Shown: positions 1 through 7,419 of the stretch, one piece after another
Position numbering within the stretch: position 1 is the first letter of the stretch
Layout of the letters: each line of letters opens with the position of its first letter
Assembly: GCF_003319185.1 (NCBI RefSeq)
Contig: NZ_QOHJ01000001.1
Coordinates: 124,001 to 188,000, forward strand
Length of the DNA stretch: 64,000 nt
Reading direction: 5' to 3'
Source of the DNA: Blastococcus sp. TF02A-30
GTDB lineage: Bacteria > Actinomycetota > Actinomycetes > Mycobacteriales > Geodermatophilaceae
Notes under the pieces: model-generated
Seen by the model: the letters and a program-made list of their open reading frames with translations, nothing else
Databases searched by the model: none
Told to the model about the DNA's origin: nothing
Position numbers and translations under genes: made by a program

Positions 1-905
1 CCCGCCTGGCCGGCGATCCGCGTGGCCGACTCGTCGAGCCGGGCACCGCCCGCGGTGAGGTCCTCCGCCGAGCCGGACAGCGCCGCGGCGGTCTCGGTGA
101 CCGTGCGCAGCGTGGCGCTGAGGCTGGCCTGCGCCTCGCGCAGCGCGGTGGCCATCTGCCCCGGCTCGTCGGTGCTGTCGACGGCGGGGTCGCGGGTGAG
201 GTCGCCGTCGGCCAGGGCGCGCAGGCTGTCGCGGACCCGGGCCAGCGGGCGGGTGATGGCCAGGCTGACGGCGACGCCGGCGAGCACGGCGACGACCAGG
301 CCGCCGGCGAGGATGCCGACGAGCACGGTCCGGGACGAGAGGTACTGGTCGTGCGCCTCGGCCAGCGCCGCGTCGGCCTGCGCCTGCTGCGCGCCGGTGG
401 CGGCGGCGAAGGCCTCGAGGGTCTCGACGCCGATGTCGCGGACCTCCGGCAGCTCGGCCTGGAAGCCGGCGACGTCGCCGGCCTCCGCGGCGGCCAGCAG
501 CCCCTGCGCCCGGAGCTGCCGGTACTCGGCGATCAGCGGCTGGAGCGTCGCCGCCTCGTCCACGGCGACGGCCCGCTCCGCGTACCCGGACAGCGCGGCG
601 TCGAGGGCCGCGTCGTCGGCGGCCAGCTTCTCCGCCGTCGCGGCGCGGGCGTCGGGGGCGGCGAAGAGGATGCCGTAGGCGTCGAGCCGGACAGCGAGGA
701 ACGAGGCCTTCGCGGTCTCGAGGTCCTCCACCGCGAGCGCGGTCTCGCGCTGGGCCGCGCCGGCGTCGTCGAGATCGGCCATCCGGACGAGGCCGACGGT
801 GCCGACCACTGCCGCGACCAGCAGGCCGCAGAGCACGGTGGCCGCGACCTTCCCGGCGACCGGCAGGTTGCGCAGGCGTGCGCCGCGGGGCGTTGCGGGG
901 TTCAT
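1..905 (-). CDS. Methyl-accepting chemotaxis protein, 3' end outside the window
   Basis: The frame stays open from an ATG at 905 to the left edge, giving 301 codons of the N-terminal part. A first membrane segment lies at about residues 17-37, followed by an Ala/Glu-rich helical periplasmic region like a four-helix-bundle sensor, a second membrane segment at about 190-212 (VLVGILAGGLVVAVLAGVAV) and a HAMP linker with a conserved proline (ITRPLARV). The cytoplasmic signalling coiled coil has just begun when the sequence stops. An in-frame ATG at 917 is possible, but GGAGAG lies just before the ATG at 905. The family transmits ligand signals to CheA; the ligand here is unknown. No chemotaxis partner gene is visible in the window. 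Confidence 0.85.
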   Translation of the reverse strand, partial: MNPATPRGARLRNLPVAGKVAATVLCGLLVAAVVGTVGLVRMADLDDAGAAQRETALAVEDLETAKASFLAVRLDAYGILFAAPDARAATAEKLAADDAALDAALSGYAERAVAVDEAATLQPLIAEYRQLRAQGLLAAAEAGDVAGFQAELPEVRDIGVETLEAFAAATGAQQAQADAALAEAHDQYLSSRTVLVGILAGGLVVAVLAGVAVSLAITRPLARVRDSLRALADGDLTRDPAVDSTDEPGQMATALREAQASLSATLRTVTETAAALSGSAEDLTAGGARLDESATRIAGQA

Positions 906-1050
906 GATGCTCTCCATCGCTGTCCGTCGAGTTGTGCACCACTCAACGGTTGATTGCATGGAGAAACCATCCGTATACGTGGCGTGACCACCCGGACGGG
1001 TGCGTGACGGTCACCACCGCTCCCGCTGGTCAGCGCGCGGGGACGACGAC

Positions 1051-1076
1051 GGCCCGCACCCGGGTGGGTGCGGGCC
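1051..1076. terminator. Hairpin downstream of the sigma-factor operon
   Basis: An 11-bp perfect inverted repeat (GGCCCGCACCC / GGGTGCGGGCC) with a 4-nt loop lies 20 nt beyond the stop codon of the gene ending at 1096. No strong U-tract follows, as is usual in high-GC actinobacteria. Confidence 0.6.
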
Positions 1077-1095
1077 GCGGTCGTGCGGTGCCCGG

Positions 1096-2160
1096 TCAGG
1101 GGGTGTACGTGACCCCGTCCGCGATGGCCACGACGTCGTCCGGCGCGAAGTCCTCGGGCGCGTAGACGGTGGCCAGGCTGCCCTCCGGCAACTGCCACGC
1201 CAGCATCCGGAGGCGGATCTCGGTCCCGTCGGGCGCCACCTGGGCGACCAGGGCCAGCTTCCCCGCCTGGCCGTCCACGACGACGTCCGCCACCTGCCCG
1301 ACCGCGGTCTCCGACGCGATGCGCTCCTCCGGCGTCCAGGTGCCGTCGGCGGGCGGGAACACCTGCACGGTCAGGGTCCGGCTCGGGTCGGCATCGCTGG
1401 CCAGTCCGACGACACCGCTGCTCTCGTGCCAGTCGACGACCGACCACCCGGCCGGCGCGAGCCCGACCTGCAGGTTGACGGGCTGCGGCCGGTCGACGAG
1501 GGCCCCCCCGACGCCGACCAGCGCGGCAACGTCCCCGTAGGGGCCGTCCCCGTACAGGTTCACCCACTGACCCGGCGCGCGCTCCCACACCAGCTGGGCG
1601 AAGGGGTGGTCCTCGAAGCAGACGTCGGCCACCGTGCAGACGCGTTCCGAGGAGCCCACGACGTACGTCGCGTCGGCGCCGAGCACGGCGGTGGTGCCGC
1701 GGCCCGTGATGTCGGAGGCCTCGAACTGGTCGGCCGCCCAGCTCGGCTCGGTGGGCGACAGGTAGACGGAGAAGCCGGTCCCGTCCGCCGCGGTGTAGCC
1801 GGCGACGGCCTCCGGATCGCCCGCCGCCCCCGTGAAGCTCGGCGTCATCCCCGGCGGGGCGGGGTCCAGGGACAGCGGGAAGGTGACCTCCTCGACCGCG
1901 ACCAGGGTCATGGCGTCGGGCGCGGTGCTCGAGGGGCGAGCACCCGGCCCGGTGAGCGCCACGGCCCCCGCCCAGGCGGCGGCGACGGCGACGACGGCCG
2001 CACCGATCCGCAGCGCCGTCGCCCGACCGGGACGGCGTCGGCGGCGGCGGACCGGCCCGTCGATCTCGGCCAGCAGCGCCGCGCGGGCGGCGGATCGGGC
2101 CGCGGGGCGGAGCACCGGCGCCCCGGGGCCGGCCTCGCGCAGCAGGGTGATCTCGTTCAT
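1096..2160 (-). CDS. Single-pass membrane protein paired with an ECF sigma factor
   Basis: A 354-aa protein: cytoplasmic N-terminus with an Arg-rich stretch (RRRRRRPGR, about 37-45), one membrane helix at about 49-70, and a roughly 280-residue extracytoplasmic part containing paired cysteines (CTVADVCFED). The ATG overlaps the stop of the sigma gene by 4 bp (ATGA), so the two are translationally coupled. The architecture resembles the CU044_5270-type proteins that follow ECF sigma genes in actinobacteria. An anti-sigma role is an inference from position and topology; no zinc-binding ZAS motif is seen. Confidence 0.65.
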   Translation of the reverse strand: MNEITLLREAGPGAPVLRPAARSAARAALLAEIDGPVRRRRRRPGRATALRIGAAVVAVAAAWAGAVALTGPGARPSSTAPDAMTLVAVEEVTFPLSLDPAPPGMTPSFTGAAGDPEAVAGYTAADGTGFSVYLSPTEPSWAADQFEASDITGRGTTAVLGADATYVVGSSERVCTVADVCFEDHPFAQLVWERAPGQWVNLYGDGPYGDVAALVGVGGALVDRPQPVNLQVGLAPAGWSVVDWHESSGVVGLASDADPSRTLTVQVFPPADGTWTPEERIASETAVGQVADVVVDGQAGKLALVAQVAPDGTEIRLRMLAWQLPEGSLATVYAPEDFAPDDVVAIADGVTYTP

Positions 2161-2819
2161 CGGATCTCCTCGGTGGTCGGCAGGGCGGCGCGGGTCTGAC
2201 GGCGGGCCCGGTTGAGCCGGGAGCGCACCGTGCCGACCGGGACGTCCAGGACGGCGGCGATCTCGGCGTAGCCCAGGTCGCCCCAGGCCAGGAGCAGCAG
2301 CGCGTCCCGGTCGCGGGCCTTCAACCCGGCCAGGGCGGCGGCCAGCGGACCCCGCAGCGCCTCGGCGTCGAGCCGGGCCGCCGAGTCCGCCGGGTCCTCC
2401 CCGTGCTCCTCCGGACGACCGGCCGCCTTCGCCAGCAGGCGGTAGCGACGGCGCTCGGCCCGCTCGTGCCCGCGCACCACGTTGGTCGCGATGCCGAGCA
2501 GCCAGGGGCGGACCTCGACGTGCTCGGCGCGGTAGGCCCCGCGGCGGCGGAACGCGACGAGGAACGTCTCGCTCAGCAGGTCGTCGGCCAGCTCGCCCAC
2601 CCGACGGCCCAGGTAGCGGTGCACGGTCGCGGCGTGCCGGTCGAACAGCGGCGCGAACGCGGCGGGGTCGTCGACCGAGCTCGCGATCAGCTCGGCGTCG
2701 GTCGGCGGGGCGCCCGGCAGGGCACGCAGCCGGGGCGGGTCCGGTGGACCGGCCGACCGGTGCACCAGCGACGGGATCACGGCTGGTGATGATCCGGCCG
2801 CAGCGGGTGAAGTCGTCAC
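2157..2819 (-). CDS. ECF-family RNA polymerase sigma factor
   Basis: A 220-aa sigma-70 family protein. Region 2 spans about residues 52-125 (FDRHAATVHRYLGRR ... ETFLVAFRRR ... RPWLLGIATNVV) and region 4 about 150-210 with the helix-turn-helix YAEIAAVLDVPVGTVRSRL. The chosen start is GTG at 2819; it has no convincing ribosome-binding site, and the first 35 residues are low-complexity Ala/Pro, so a start further in is possible. It is co-transcribed with the membrane protein that follows, a common sigma/regulator arrangement. The regulon is unknown. Confidence 0.85.
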   Translation of the reverse strand: MTTSPAAAGSSPAVIPSLVHRSAGPPDPPRLRALPGAPPTDAELIASSVDDPAAFAPLFDRHAATVHRYLGRRVGELADDLLSETFLVAFRRRGAYRAEHVEVRPWLLGIATNVVRGHERAERRRYRLLAKAAGRPEEHGEDPADSAARLDAEALRGPLAAALAGLKARDRDALLLLAWGDLGYAEIAAVLDVPVGTVRSRLNRARRQTRAALPTTEEIR

Positions 2820-2864
2820 ACCCCTTGATGTCCGGTGCGGCGGATCCGGTTCACGCCGGTTCCG

Positions 2865-2922
2865 CGAGATCTGCGCACTCGGGGCTTCCTGGCACCGGAA
2901 TGCCGCGGGTGTGCAGATCTCG
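2865..2922. terminator. Long inverted repeat behind the GNAT gene
   Basis: Arms CGAGATCTGCGCAC (2865-2878) and GTGTGCAGATCTCG (2909-2922) pair over 14 bp with one mismatch. The second arm touches the stop codon of the gene ending at 2923. The 30-nt interior can extend the stem imperfectly. Position suggests transcription termination for the tetR-GNAT pair and insulation from the sigma gene. Confidence 0.6.
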
Positions 2923-3381
2923 TCAGGGCAGGGTGCGCTCGAAGAAGATCGAGTCCGCCGCCTTGGGGTCGCCGGCGTACCCGCCGAACGCGCCGATCCG
3001 CCGGTAGCCGGCCGAGGCGTAGAGCCCGACGGCGGCGGTCTGCAGCGGCCCGGTCTCCAGCCGCAGCGTCGTCCAGCCGCGCTCGCGGGCGGCCTCCTCC
3101 AGCGCGGCGAGCAGGGCCCGGCTCACGCCGCGCCCGCGAGCCGTGGGCACCACGTACATCCGCTTCACCTCGGCCACCCCGTCGCCGAGGACCCGCAGCG
3201 CCCCGCAGCCCAGCGCCGTCCCGTCGTCGTCGCGGGCGACCAGCACGACCGAGATGTCGGCCGCCGAGGGCGGGCGGCCCGGCTCGCTCTTGCCGCCGTA
3301 GAGCCCCTGGATCTCGACCTGCTGGTCGGTGGTCAACCGCTGGACGTCGGCGTCGTCCCACTCCGCCTGCTGGACCTTCAC
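2923..3381 (-). CDS. GNAT-family N-acetyltransferase
   Basis: A 152-aa protein with the GNAT fold signature: strands around SVVLVARDDDGTALGCGALR, the motif-A segment VKRMYVVPTARGRGVSRALL (acetyl-CoA pyrophosphate loop RGRGVS), and the C-terminal YASAGYRRIGAFGGY. GTG at 3381 overlaps the stop of the TetR gene by 4 bp (GTGA), so they form one transcription unit. The family transfers acetyl groups from acetyl-CoA to amines; the acceptor here cannot be told. Co-transcription with the regulator suggests it belongs to the same response as the divergent acyl-CoA dehydrogenase. Confidence 0.85.
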   Translation of the reverse strand: MKVQQAEWDDADVQRLTTDQQVEIQGLYGGKSEPGRPPSAADISVVLVARDDDGTALGCGALRVLGDGVAEVKRMYVVPTARGRGVSRALLAALEEAARERGWTTLRLETGPLQTAAVGLYASAGYRRIGAFGGYAGDPKAADSIFFERTLP

Positions 3382-3971
3382 GCCCGCGCACCCCGCCGGT
3401 CGATGCCGTGCAGCAGCAGCAGGGCCAGCTCGCGGTAGGCGGCGGCGTCGTCCAGCCCGGTGGCGCGACCGGTGTCGCCGCGGCCGATCCGCAGCATCAG
3501 CGTGGTGACCGTGTCGGCCACCAGCGCCGGGTGCACCTCGCGGAACAGGCCCTGGGCCACGCCGTCGGCGATCAGCTCGCGGACCCGCCCGGCGGCCAGC
3601 GCGGTGTTGCGCTCGTACACCTCCCGGCCCGGGGCGAAGGCCTCCAGGTCGCGGTGGAACGCGGGACCGGCCGGGGCGAGCGCGCCCGCCACCGCGGTCA
3701 GGTAGGCGACGACCCGGCGGGCCGGGTCGGCCTCGGTGAGGGTCTGCGCCTCGACCGCGTCGGTCGCCTTGCGGAAGAAGTGCCGGATGACGCGCAGCGC
3801 GAGCTGCTCCTTGCTCCCGGCGAGCGCGTACAGCGTGCTCTTGGAGCAGTGCAGGCGCAGCGCGAGGTCCTCGAGGGTGAACCGCGCGAAGCCCTCGGCG
3901 AGGAACAGCTCCTCGAGCTGGTCGAGCAGCTCGGCCTGCCGGCGGGTCATCCGCTGGTCGGTGATCTCCAC
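3378..3971 (-). CDS. TetR-family transcriptional regulator
   Basis: A 197-aa regulator with an N-terminal helix-turn-helix (FTLEDLALRLHCSKSTLYALAGSKEQL, about residues 25-50) and a helical ligand/dimer domain after it. GTG at 3971 was chosen because GGAGGGAGG lies a few bases upstream; an in-frame ATG at 3998 has no such site. It is divergent from an acyl-CoA dehydrogenase, and an elaborate inverted repeat lies in the shared promoter, so it probably represses itself and that gene in response to an acyl-CoA or fatty acid. That ligand is an inference from the neighbour. Confidence 0.88.
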   Translation of the reverse strand: MEITDQRMTRRQAELLDQLEELFLAEGFARFTLEDLALRLHCSKSTLYALAGSKEQLALRVIRHFFRKATDAVEAQTLTEADPARRVVAYLTAVAGALAPAGPAFHRDLEAFAPGREVYERNTALAAGRVRELIADGVAQGLFREVHPALVADTVTTLMLRIGRGDTGRATGLDDAAAYRELALLLLHGIDRRGARA

Positions 3972-4002
3972 AGCACCCTCCCTCCGGCGGGTCAGCATGG
4001 AC

Positions 4003-4047
4003 CAGAACGGCGCACAGTACTGCCGTATCGTTCCCAGTACTGTTCTG
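4003..4047. promoter_or_regulatory. Probable TetR operator between divergent genes
   Basis: Two identical palindromes CAGTACTG lie at 4015-4022 and 4035-4042, their starts 20 bp apart (about two helical turns). They are flanked by CAGAAC at 4003 and GTTCTG at 4042-4047, which are inverted copies of each other. The array lies between the GTG starts of the tetR gene and the acyl-CoA dehydrogenase and overlaps where both promoters must be. Confidence 0.65.
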
Positions 4048-4062
4048 CACCGGAGGAGAGCC

Positions 4063-5220
4063 GTGCCCGTCGACCGCGAACTGCCCACCCCCGAGGCCCG
4101 GGAGCTCATCGGCCTGACCCGGGAGATCGCCGACGCCGAGCTGGCCCCGAAGGCCGCACGGTACGAGCGCGAGGAGCGCTTCCCGCGCGAGGTGTTCGCG
4201 CTCCTCGGCGAGGCCGGCCTGATGGGGCTGCCCTTCGGTGAGGACGTCGGCGGGGGCGGCCAGCCCTACGAGGTCTACCTGCAGGTGGTCGAGGAGCTCG
4301 CCGCCCGCTGGGCCAGCGTGGCGCTCGGCATCAGCGTGCACACGCTGGCCTGCTTCCCCATCGACCGGTTCGGCACCGAGGCGCAGCGCCGCGACCTGCT
4401 GCCCGAGATGGTCGGCGGGCGGCTGCTCGGCGCCTACTGCCTGTCCGAGGCGCACGCGGGCTCCGATCCGGCGGCGATGCGGGCGAGCGCCAAGGCCGAC
4501 GCCGCCGGCTGGGTGGCGTCCGGCGAGAAGGCGTGGGTCACCCACGGCGGGCAGGCGGACTTCTACTCCACGTTCCTGCGCACACCCGACGACGGCGAGC
4601 GGGGGATCTCCTGCTTCCACCTCACCCCGGACCTGCCCGGGTTCAGCGCGGCGCGGCCCGAGGAGAAGATGGGCCTCACCGGGTCGACGACGGCGGCGAT
4701 CCGGCTGGACGACGTCCCGGTGCCCGCCGACCGGCTGGTGGGCGAGCGCGGCCGCGGCCTGTCGATCGCCCTCGCCGCGCTGGACTCCGGCCGCCTCGGC
4801 GTCAGCGCCGTCGCGGTCGGGCTGGCCCAGTCGGCGCTCGACGTCGCGGTCGCCTACGCGGTGGAGCGCGAGGCGTTCGGCCGGCCCATCGCCGAGCACC
4901 AGGGCGTCGCGTTCCTGCTGGCCGACATGGCCGCGGCGGTCGAGTCCGCGCGCGCCACGTACCTCGTCGCCGCCCGGCGCAAGGACGCCGGCAAGGACTA
5001 CTCGCGCCAGGCCAGCATCGCCAAGCTCGTCGCCACCGACGCGGCCATGAAGGTGACCACCGACGCCGTGCAGGTTCTCGGCGGGGCCGGCTACACCCGC
5101 GACCACCCGGCCGAGCGGTACATGCGCGAGGCGAAGGTCATGCAGATCTTCGAGGGCACCAACCAGATCCAGCGGATGGTCATCGGCAAGCACCTCGTCC
5201 GGGCGGCCGCGCCGCGCTGA
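4063..5220 (+). CDS. Acyl-CoA dehydrogenase
   Basis: A 385-aa flavoprotein of normal family length. Visible are the N-terminal helical domain, the middle beta-domain with the FAD/substrate segment YCLSEAHAGSDPAAM and WVTHGGQADFY, and the C-terminal domain with RDHPAERYMREAKVMQIFEG. The catalytic base is predicted at Glu364 in the EGTNQIQ motif, the position used by short- and medium-chain enzymes. GTG at 4063 follows GGAGGAGAG. It oxidises acyl-CoA thioesters to 2-enoyl-CoA with electron transfer to ETF; chain-length preference is not clear. The divergent TetR regulator probably controls it. Confidence 0.92.
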   Translation: MPVDRELPTPEARELIGLTREIADAELAPKAARYEREERFPREVFALLGEAGLMGLPFGEDVGGGGQPYEVYLQVVEELAARWASVALGISVHTLACFPIDRFGTEAQRRDLLPEMVGGRLLGAYCLSEAHAGSDPAAMRASAKADAAGWVASGEKAWVTHGGQADFYSTFLRTPDDGERGISCFHLTPDLPGFSAARPEEKMGLTGSTTAAIRLDDVPVPADRLVGERGRGLSIALAALDSGRLGVSAVAVGLAQSALDVAVAYAVEREAFGRPIAEHQGVAFLLADMAAAVESARATYLVAARRKDAGKDYSRQASIAKLVATDAAMKVTTDAVQVLGGAGYTRDHPAERYMREAKVMQIFEGTNQIQRMVIGKHLVRAAAPR

Positions 5221-5297
5221 CGTTCCACGTGCAACCGCGCGGCGCTGGACCCGGGCGGCACGGGAAGCGAGACTGGTCTCCCCTGATTGGAGCGCCG

Positions 5298-5759
5298 ATG
5301 CCCGAGCCGCACCTCCGCGCCGCCGATGCCGACCGCAGCGCCGTCGCCACCGTGCTCGGCGAGCACATGGCCGCCGGCCGGCTGACCGTGGCCGAGTACG
5401 AGGAACGCCTGCAGCGCGCCTACGCCGCGAAGACCTACGGCGAGCTCGCCGAGCTGACCGCCGACCTGCCGGCCGGCGCGGCGGTGCCGGTGCCCGCGGC
5501 CCAGCCGGAGGTCCCGGCCCGCGGAGGCGGCTGGCACGGCGCCGACGCGTGGGCCTGGCGGTCCTGGGCGAGCACCGCCGTCATCGTCATCTCCATCTGG
5601 GCCATCACCAGCCTGGCCAGCTGGGAGCTCCTGTACTTCTGGCCGGTGTGGGTGATCGGGCCCTGGGGGGCGGTCCTGCTCGCGCAGACGTTCTTCGGCG
5701 ACGACGAGGACGACGCGGACGACGACGAGCCCGGTCCGCAGGAGCTGCCCGGGCGCTGA
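5298..5759 (+). CDS. DUF1707 domain membrane protein
   Basis: A 153-aa protein. Residues 5-60 form a DUF1707 domain with the typical RAADADRSAVATVLGEHMAAGRL and YEERLQRAYAAKTYGEL pattern, followed by a Pro/Ala linker and two hydrophobic segments at about 90-108 and 112-132, then a very acidic tail (DDEDDADDDE). The domain is widespread in actinobacteria and its function is unproven. A strong terminator follows, and the opposite-strand tRNA-Leu begins immediately after. Confidence 0.8.
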   Translation: MPEPHLRAADADRSAVATVLGEHMAAGRLTVAEYEERLQRAYAAKTYGELAELTADLPAGAAVPVPAAQPEVPARGGGWHGADAWAWRSWASTAVIVISIWAITSLASWELLYFWPVWVIGPWGAVLLAQTFFGDDEDDADDDEPGPQELPGR

Positions 5760-5779
5760 GCACCCCGGCCCCGGGAACG

Positions 5780-5809
5780 ACGAAGGGCTCCCCGGAGGGA
5801 GCCCTTCGT
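5780..5809. terminator. Intrinsic-type terminator hairpin
   Basis: Perfect 12-bp stem ACGAAGGGCTCC / GGAGCCCTTCGT with a 6-nt loop between the DUF1707 gene and the oppositely oriented tRNA-Leu, so it can serve both. Confidence 0.8.
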
Positions 5810-5814
5810 GCCTG

Positions 5815-5897
5815 TGGGCAAGGGGGGAGTTGAACCCCCACGTCCTTTCGGACACACGGACCTGAACCGTGCGCGTCTGCCATTCCGCCACTTGCCC
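5815..5897 (-). tRNA. tRNA-Leu, anticodon CAG
   Basis: An 83-nt class II tRNA. The acceptor stem GGGCAAG pairs with CTTGCCC, with discriminator A. The anticodon loop reads TTCAGGT (CAG), the variable arm is long (GTCCGAAAGGAC) and the T loop is GTTCAACTC. The 3' CCA is not encoded. Confidence 0.95.
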
Positions 5898-6071
5898 TGG
5901 CGAGCGAGAACAGTACCAGCCGGCAGCCGTAGCCCCGCCGGGGGGTCGCTCGTTGCGAGGACGAGGGCGACACCCGGGGCGTCGCGGGTCACCGGCCGGT
6001 CGGCGGTCGACCACCCGGCTACGATCACGGTTGGCACAGCGGTATGTCCGGCCGAGCGCAAGGGAGCGACT

Positions 6072-6884
6072 GTGGGTGTGCTGCAGCGCTTCGAGCGACG
6101 GCTCGAAGGCATGGTGGGGCTGGCGTTCGCCCGCATCTTCAAGGGCAAGGTGCACCCGGCGGAGATCGCCAAGGCCCTGCAGCGCGAGGCCGACGAGCAG
6201 CGCTCCGTGCTCGGCGAGGGCCGCATCCTGGCGCCCAACGTCTACGTGGTCCGTCTCGGCGACACCGACTACGAGCACCTCGGCCAGTGGTCCGAGCAGC
6301 TCGCCGGCGAGCTGGCCGACATGGTGGCCGAGCACATCGACGGCGAGGGCTACCAGGTCTTCGACGCGATCTCGGTCCGCCTGGAGCGCGACGGCGACCT
6401 GCCCACGGGCGTCTTCGAGGTCTCCTCCGAGGTCGCCGACCCGGCCCGGCCCTCGGCCCGGCACGACCTCGCCCCCGCCCCGGCGCCCGGTCACCCCCCG
6501 CTGCCCCCGCTCCCGCCGCTGCCCCCGCTGCGCGGCCGCGCCGGTGACACCGGGAAGGTCGCGCCCGCGTTCGGCGGCCGCGCCGGCCGGTCCACGACGA
6601 CGCACGTCCTCGTCGTCGACGGCCCGGGCACCCGCCACGAGCTGTCCTCCGGGCGCAACGTGATCGGCCGCGGGACCGAGGCCGACATCCGTCTCCCCGA
6701 CACGGGGGTCAGCCGCAAGCACGTCGACGTCGTCCTCGAGGGCGACGTCGCCACGGTCGAGGACCTCGGGTCGACCAACGGCACGCTGGTCAACGGCCGC
6801 CGGGTCAGCCGCCAGGCGCTCGCCGACGGCGACGTGATCCGGATCGGCCACTCCGTCCTGGTCTACCGGCAGGACGGCGCGTGA
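6072..6884 (+). CDS. fhaA: FHA-domain protein FhaA with DUF3662 domain
   Basis: A 270-aa protein. Residues 1-120 are the DUF3662 module (GVLQRFERRLEGMVGLAF, FKGKVHPAEIAKALQREAD). A Pro-rich linker (PPLPPLPPLPPL) follows, and residues about 188-268 form an FHA domain with the phosphothreonine-binding pattern GRGTEADIRLPDTGVSRKH and STNGT. GTG at 6072 follows AAGGGAGCG; a TACGAT -10-like hexamer lies at 6020-6025. In mycobacteria FhaA binds the phosphorylated MurJ pseudokinase region to restrain peptidoglycan export. It is the first gene of the fhaA-fhaB-pstP-rodA-pbpA-pknA operon, and the MurJ/pseudokinase pair lies at 50-54 kb. Confidence 0.95.
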   Translation: MGVLQRFERRLEGMVGLAFARIFKGKVHPAEIAKALQREADEQRSVLGEGRILAPNVYVVRLGDTDYEHLGQWSEQLAGELADMVAEHIDGEGYQVFDAISVRLERDGDLPTGVFEVSSEVADPARPSARHDLAPAPAPGHPPLPPLPPLPPLRGRAGDTGKVAPAFGGRAGRSTTTHVLVVDGPGTRHELSSGRNVIGRGTEADIRLPDTGVSRKHVDVVLEGDVATVEDLGSTNGTLVNGRRVSRQALADGDVIRIGHSVLVYRQDGA

Positions 6885-6960
6885 CGGAGTTCGCGGCGTC
6901 ACGATTGAGCGGTTCCCGCCCGGGCACGAGTTCGCAGGTGGCGAGCGAGGTGACCGGCTG

Positions 6961-7419
6961 ATGGCAGAGATCGTGGTGCAGGCGTTCCGCTTCGGGTTCC
7001 TGCTCCTGCTGTGGCTGTTCATCTTCGCCGCGTTCCGCGTCGTCCGGGCCGATCTGTTCGGCGGCCGCGCCGGGCGGGTGGCGGCGGTCCCGCCGCGGGC
7101 CGGCGCCGCGCCGAAGAAGCGCGGCAAGGGGCCGCGCACCCTCGTGGTGACCGCCGGCCCCCTGGCCGGCACCAAGATCACCCTGGGCGACCAGCCGATC
7201 CTCATCGGCCGGGCCGACGACTCGACCCTGGTGCTCACCGACGACTTCGCCAGCTCCCGGCACGCGCGGCTCACCAACCGCGGCGGCCAGTGGTACGTGG
7301 AGGACCTCGGCTCCACCAACGGCACCTACCTCGACCAGCAGCGCGTGCAGGGCCCGCTCCTGGTCGGTCCCGGCCAGCCGATCCGCATCGGCCAGACGGC
7401 GCTGGAGCTGCGCTCATGA
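6961..7419 (+). CDS. fhaB: FHA-domain protein FhaB (FipA type)
   Basis: A 152-aa protein with an N-terminal membrane segment (about residues 6-25, FRFGFLLLLWLFIFAAFRVV), a basic linker and a C-terminal FHA domain from about 78 (GRADDSTLVLTDDFASSRH, DLGSTNGTYLD). In mycobacteria it links cell-division proteins at the septum through phospho-dependent binding. Its stop overlaps the ATG of pstP (ATGA), so the two are coupled. Confidence 0.93.
   Translation: MAEIVVQAFRFGFLLLLWLFIFAAFRVVRADLFGGRAGRVAAVPPRAGAAPKKRGKGPRTLVVTAGPLAGTKITLGDQPILIGRADDSTLVLTDDFASSRHARLTNRGGQWYVEDLGSTNGTYLDQQRVQGPLLVGPGQPIRIGQTALELRS

Noticed and set aside
2923..5193. Long minus-strand frame through the acyl-CoA dehydrogenase into the GNAT gene
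   Set aside because: Only its last 152 codons are a real gene; the rest is antisense to the dehydrogenase and crosses the TetR operator.
5221..5236. parS-like CGTTCCACGTGCAACC after the acyl-CoA dehydrogenase
   Set aside because: Three mismatches to the local parS, with the palindrome broken in one arm; too weak to list as a site.
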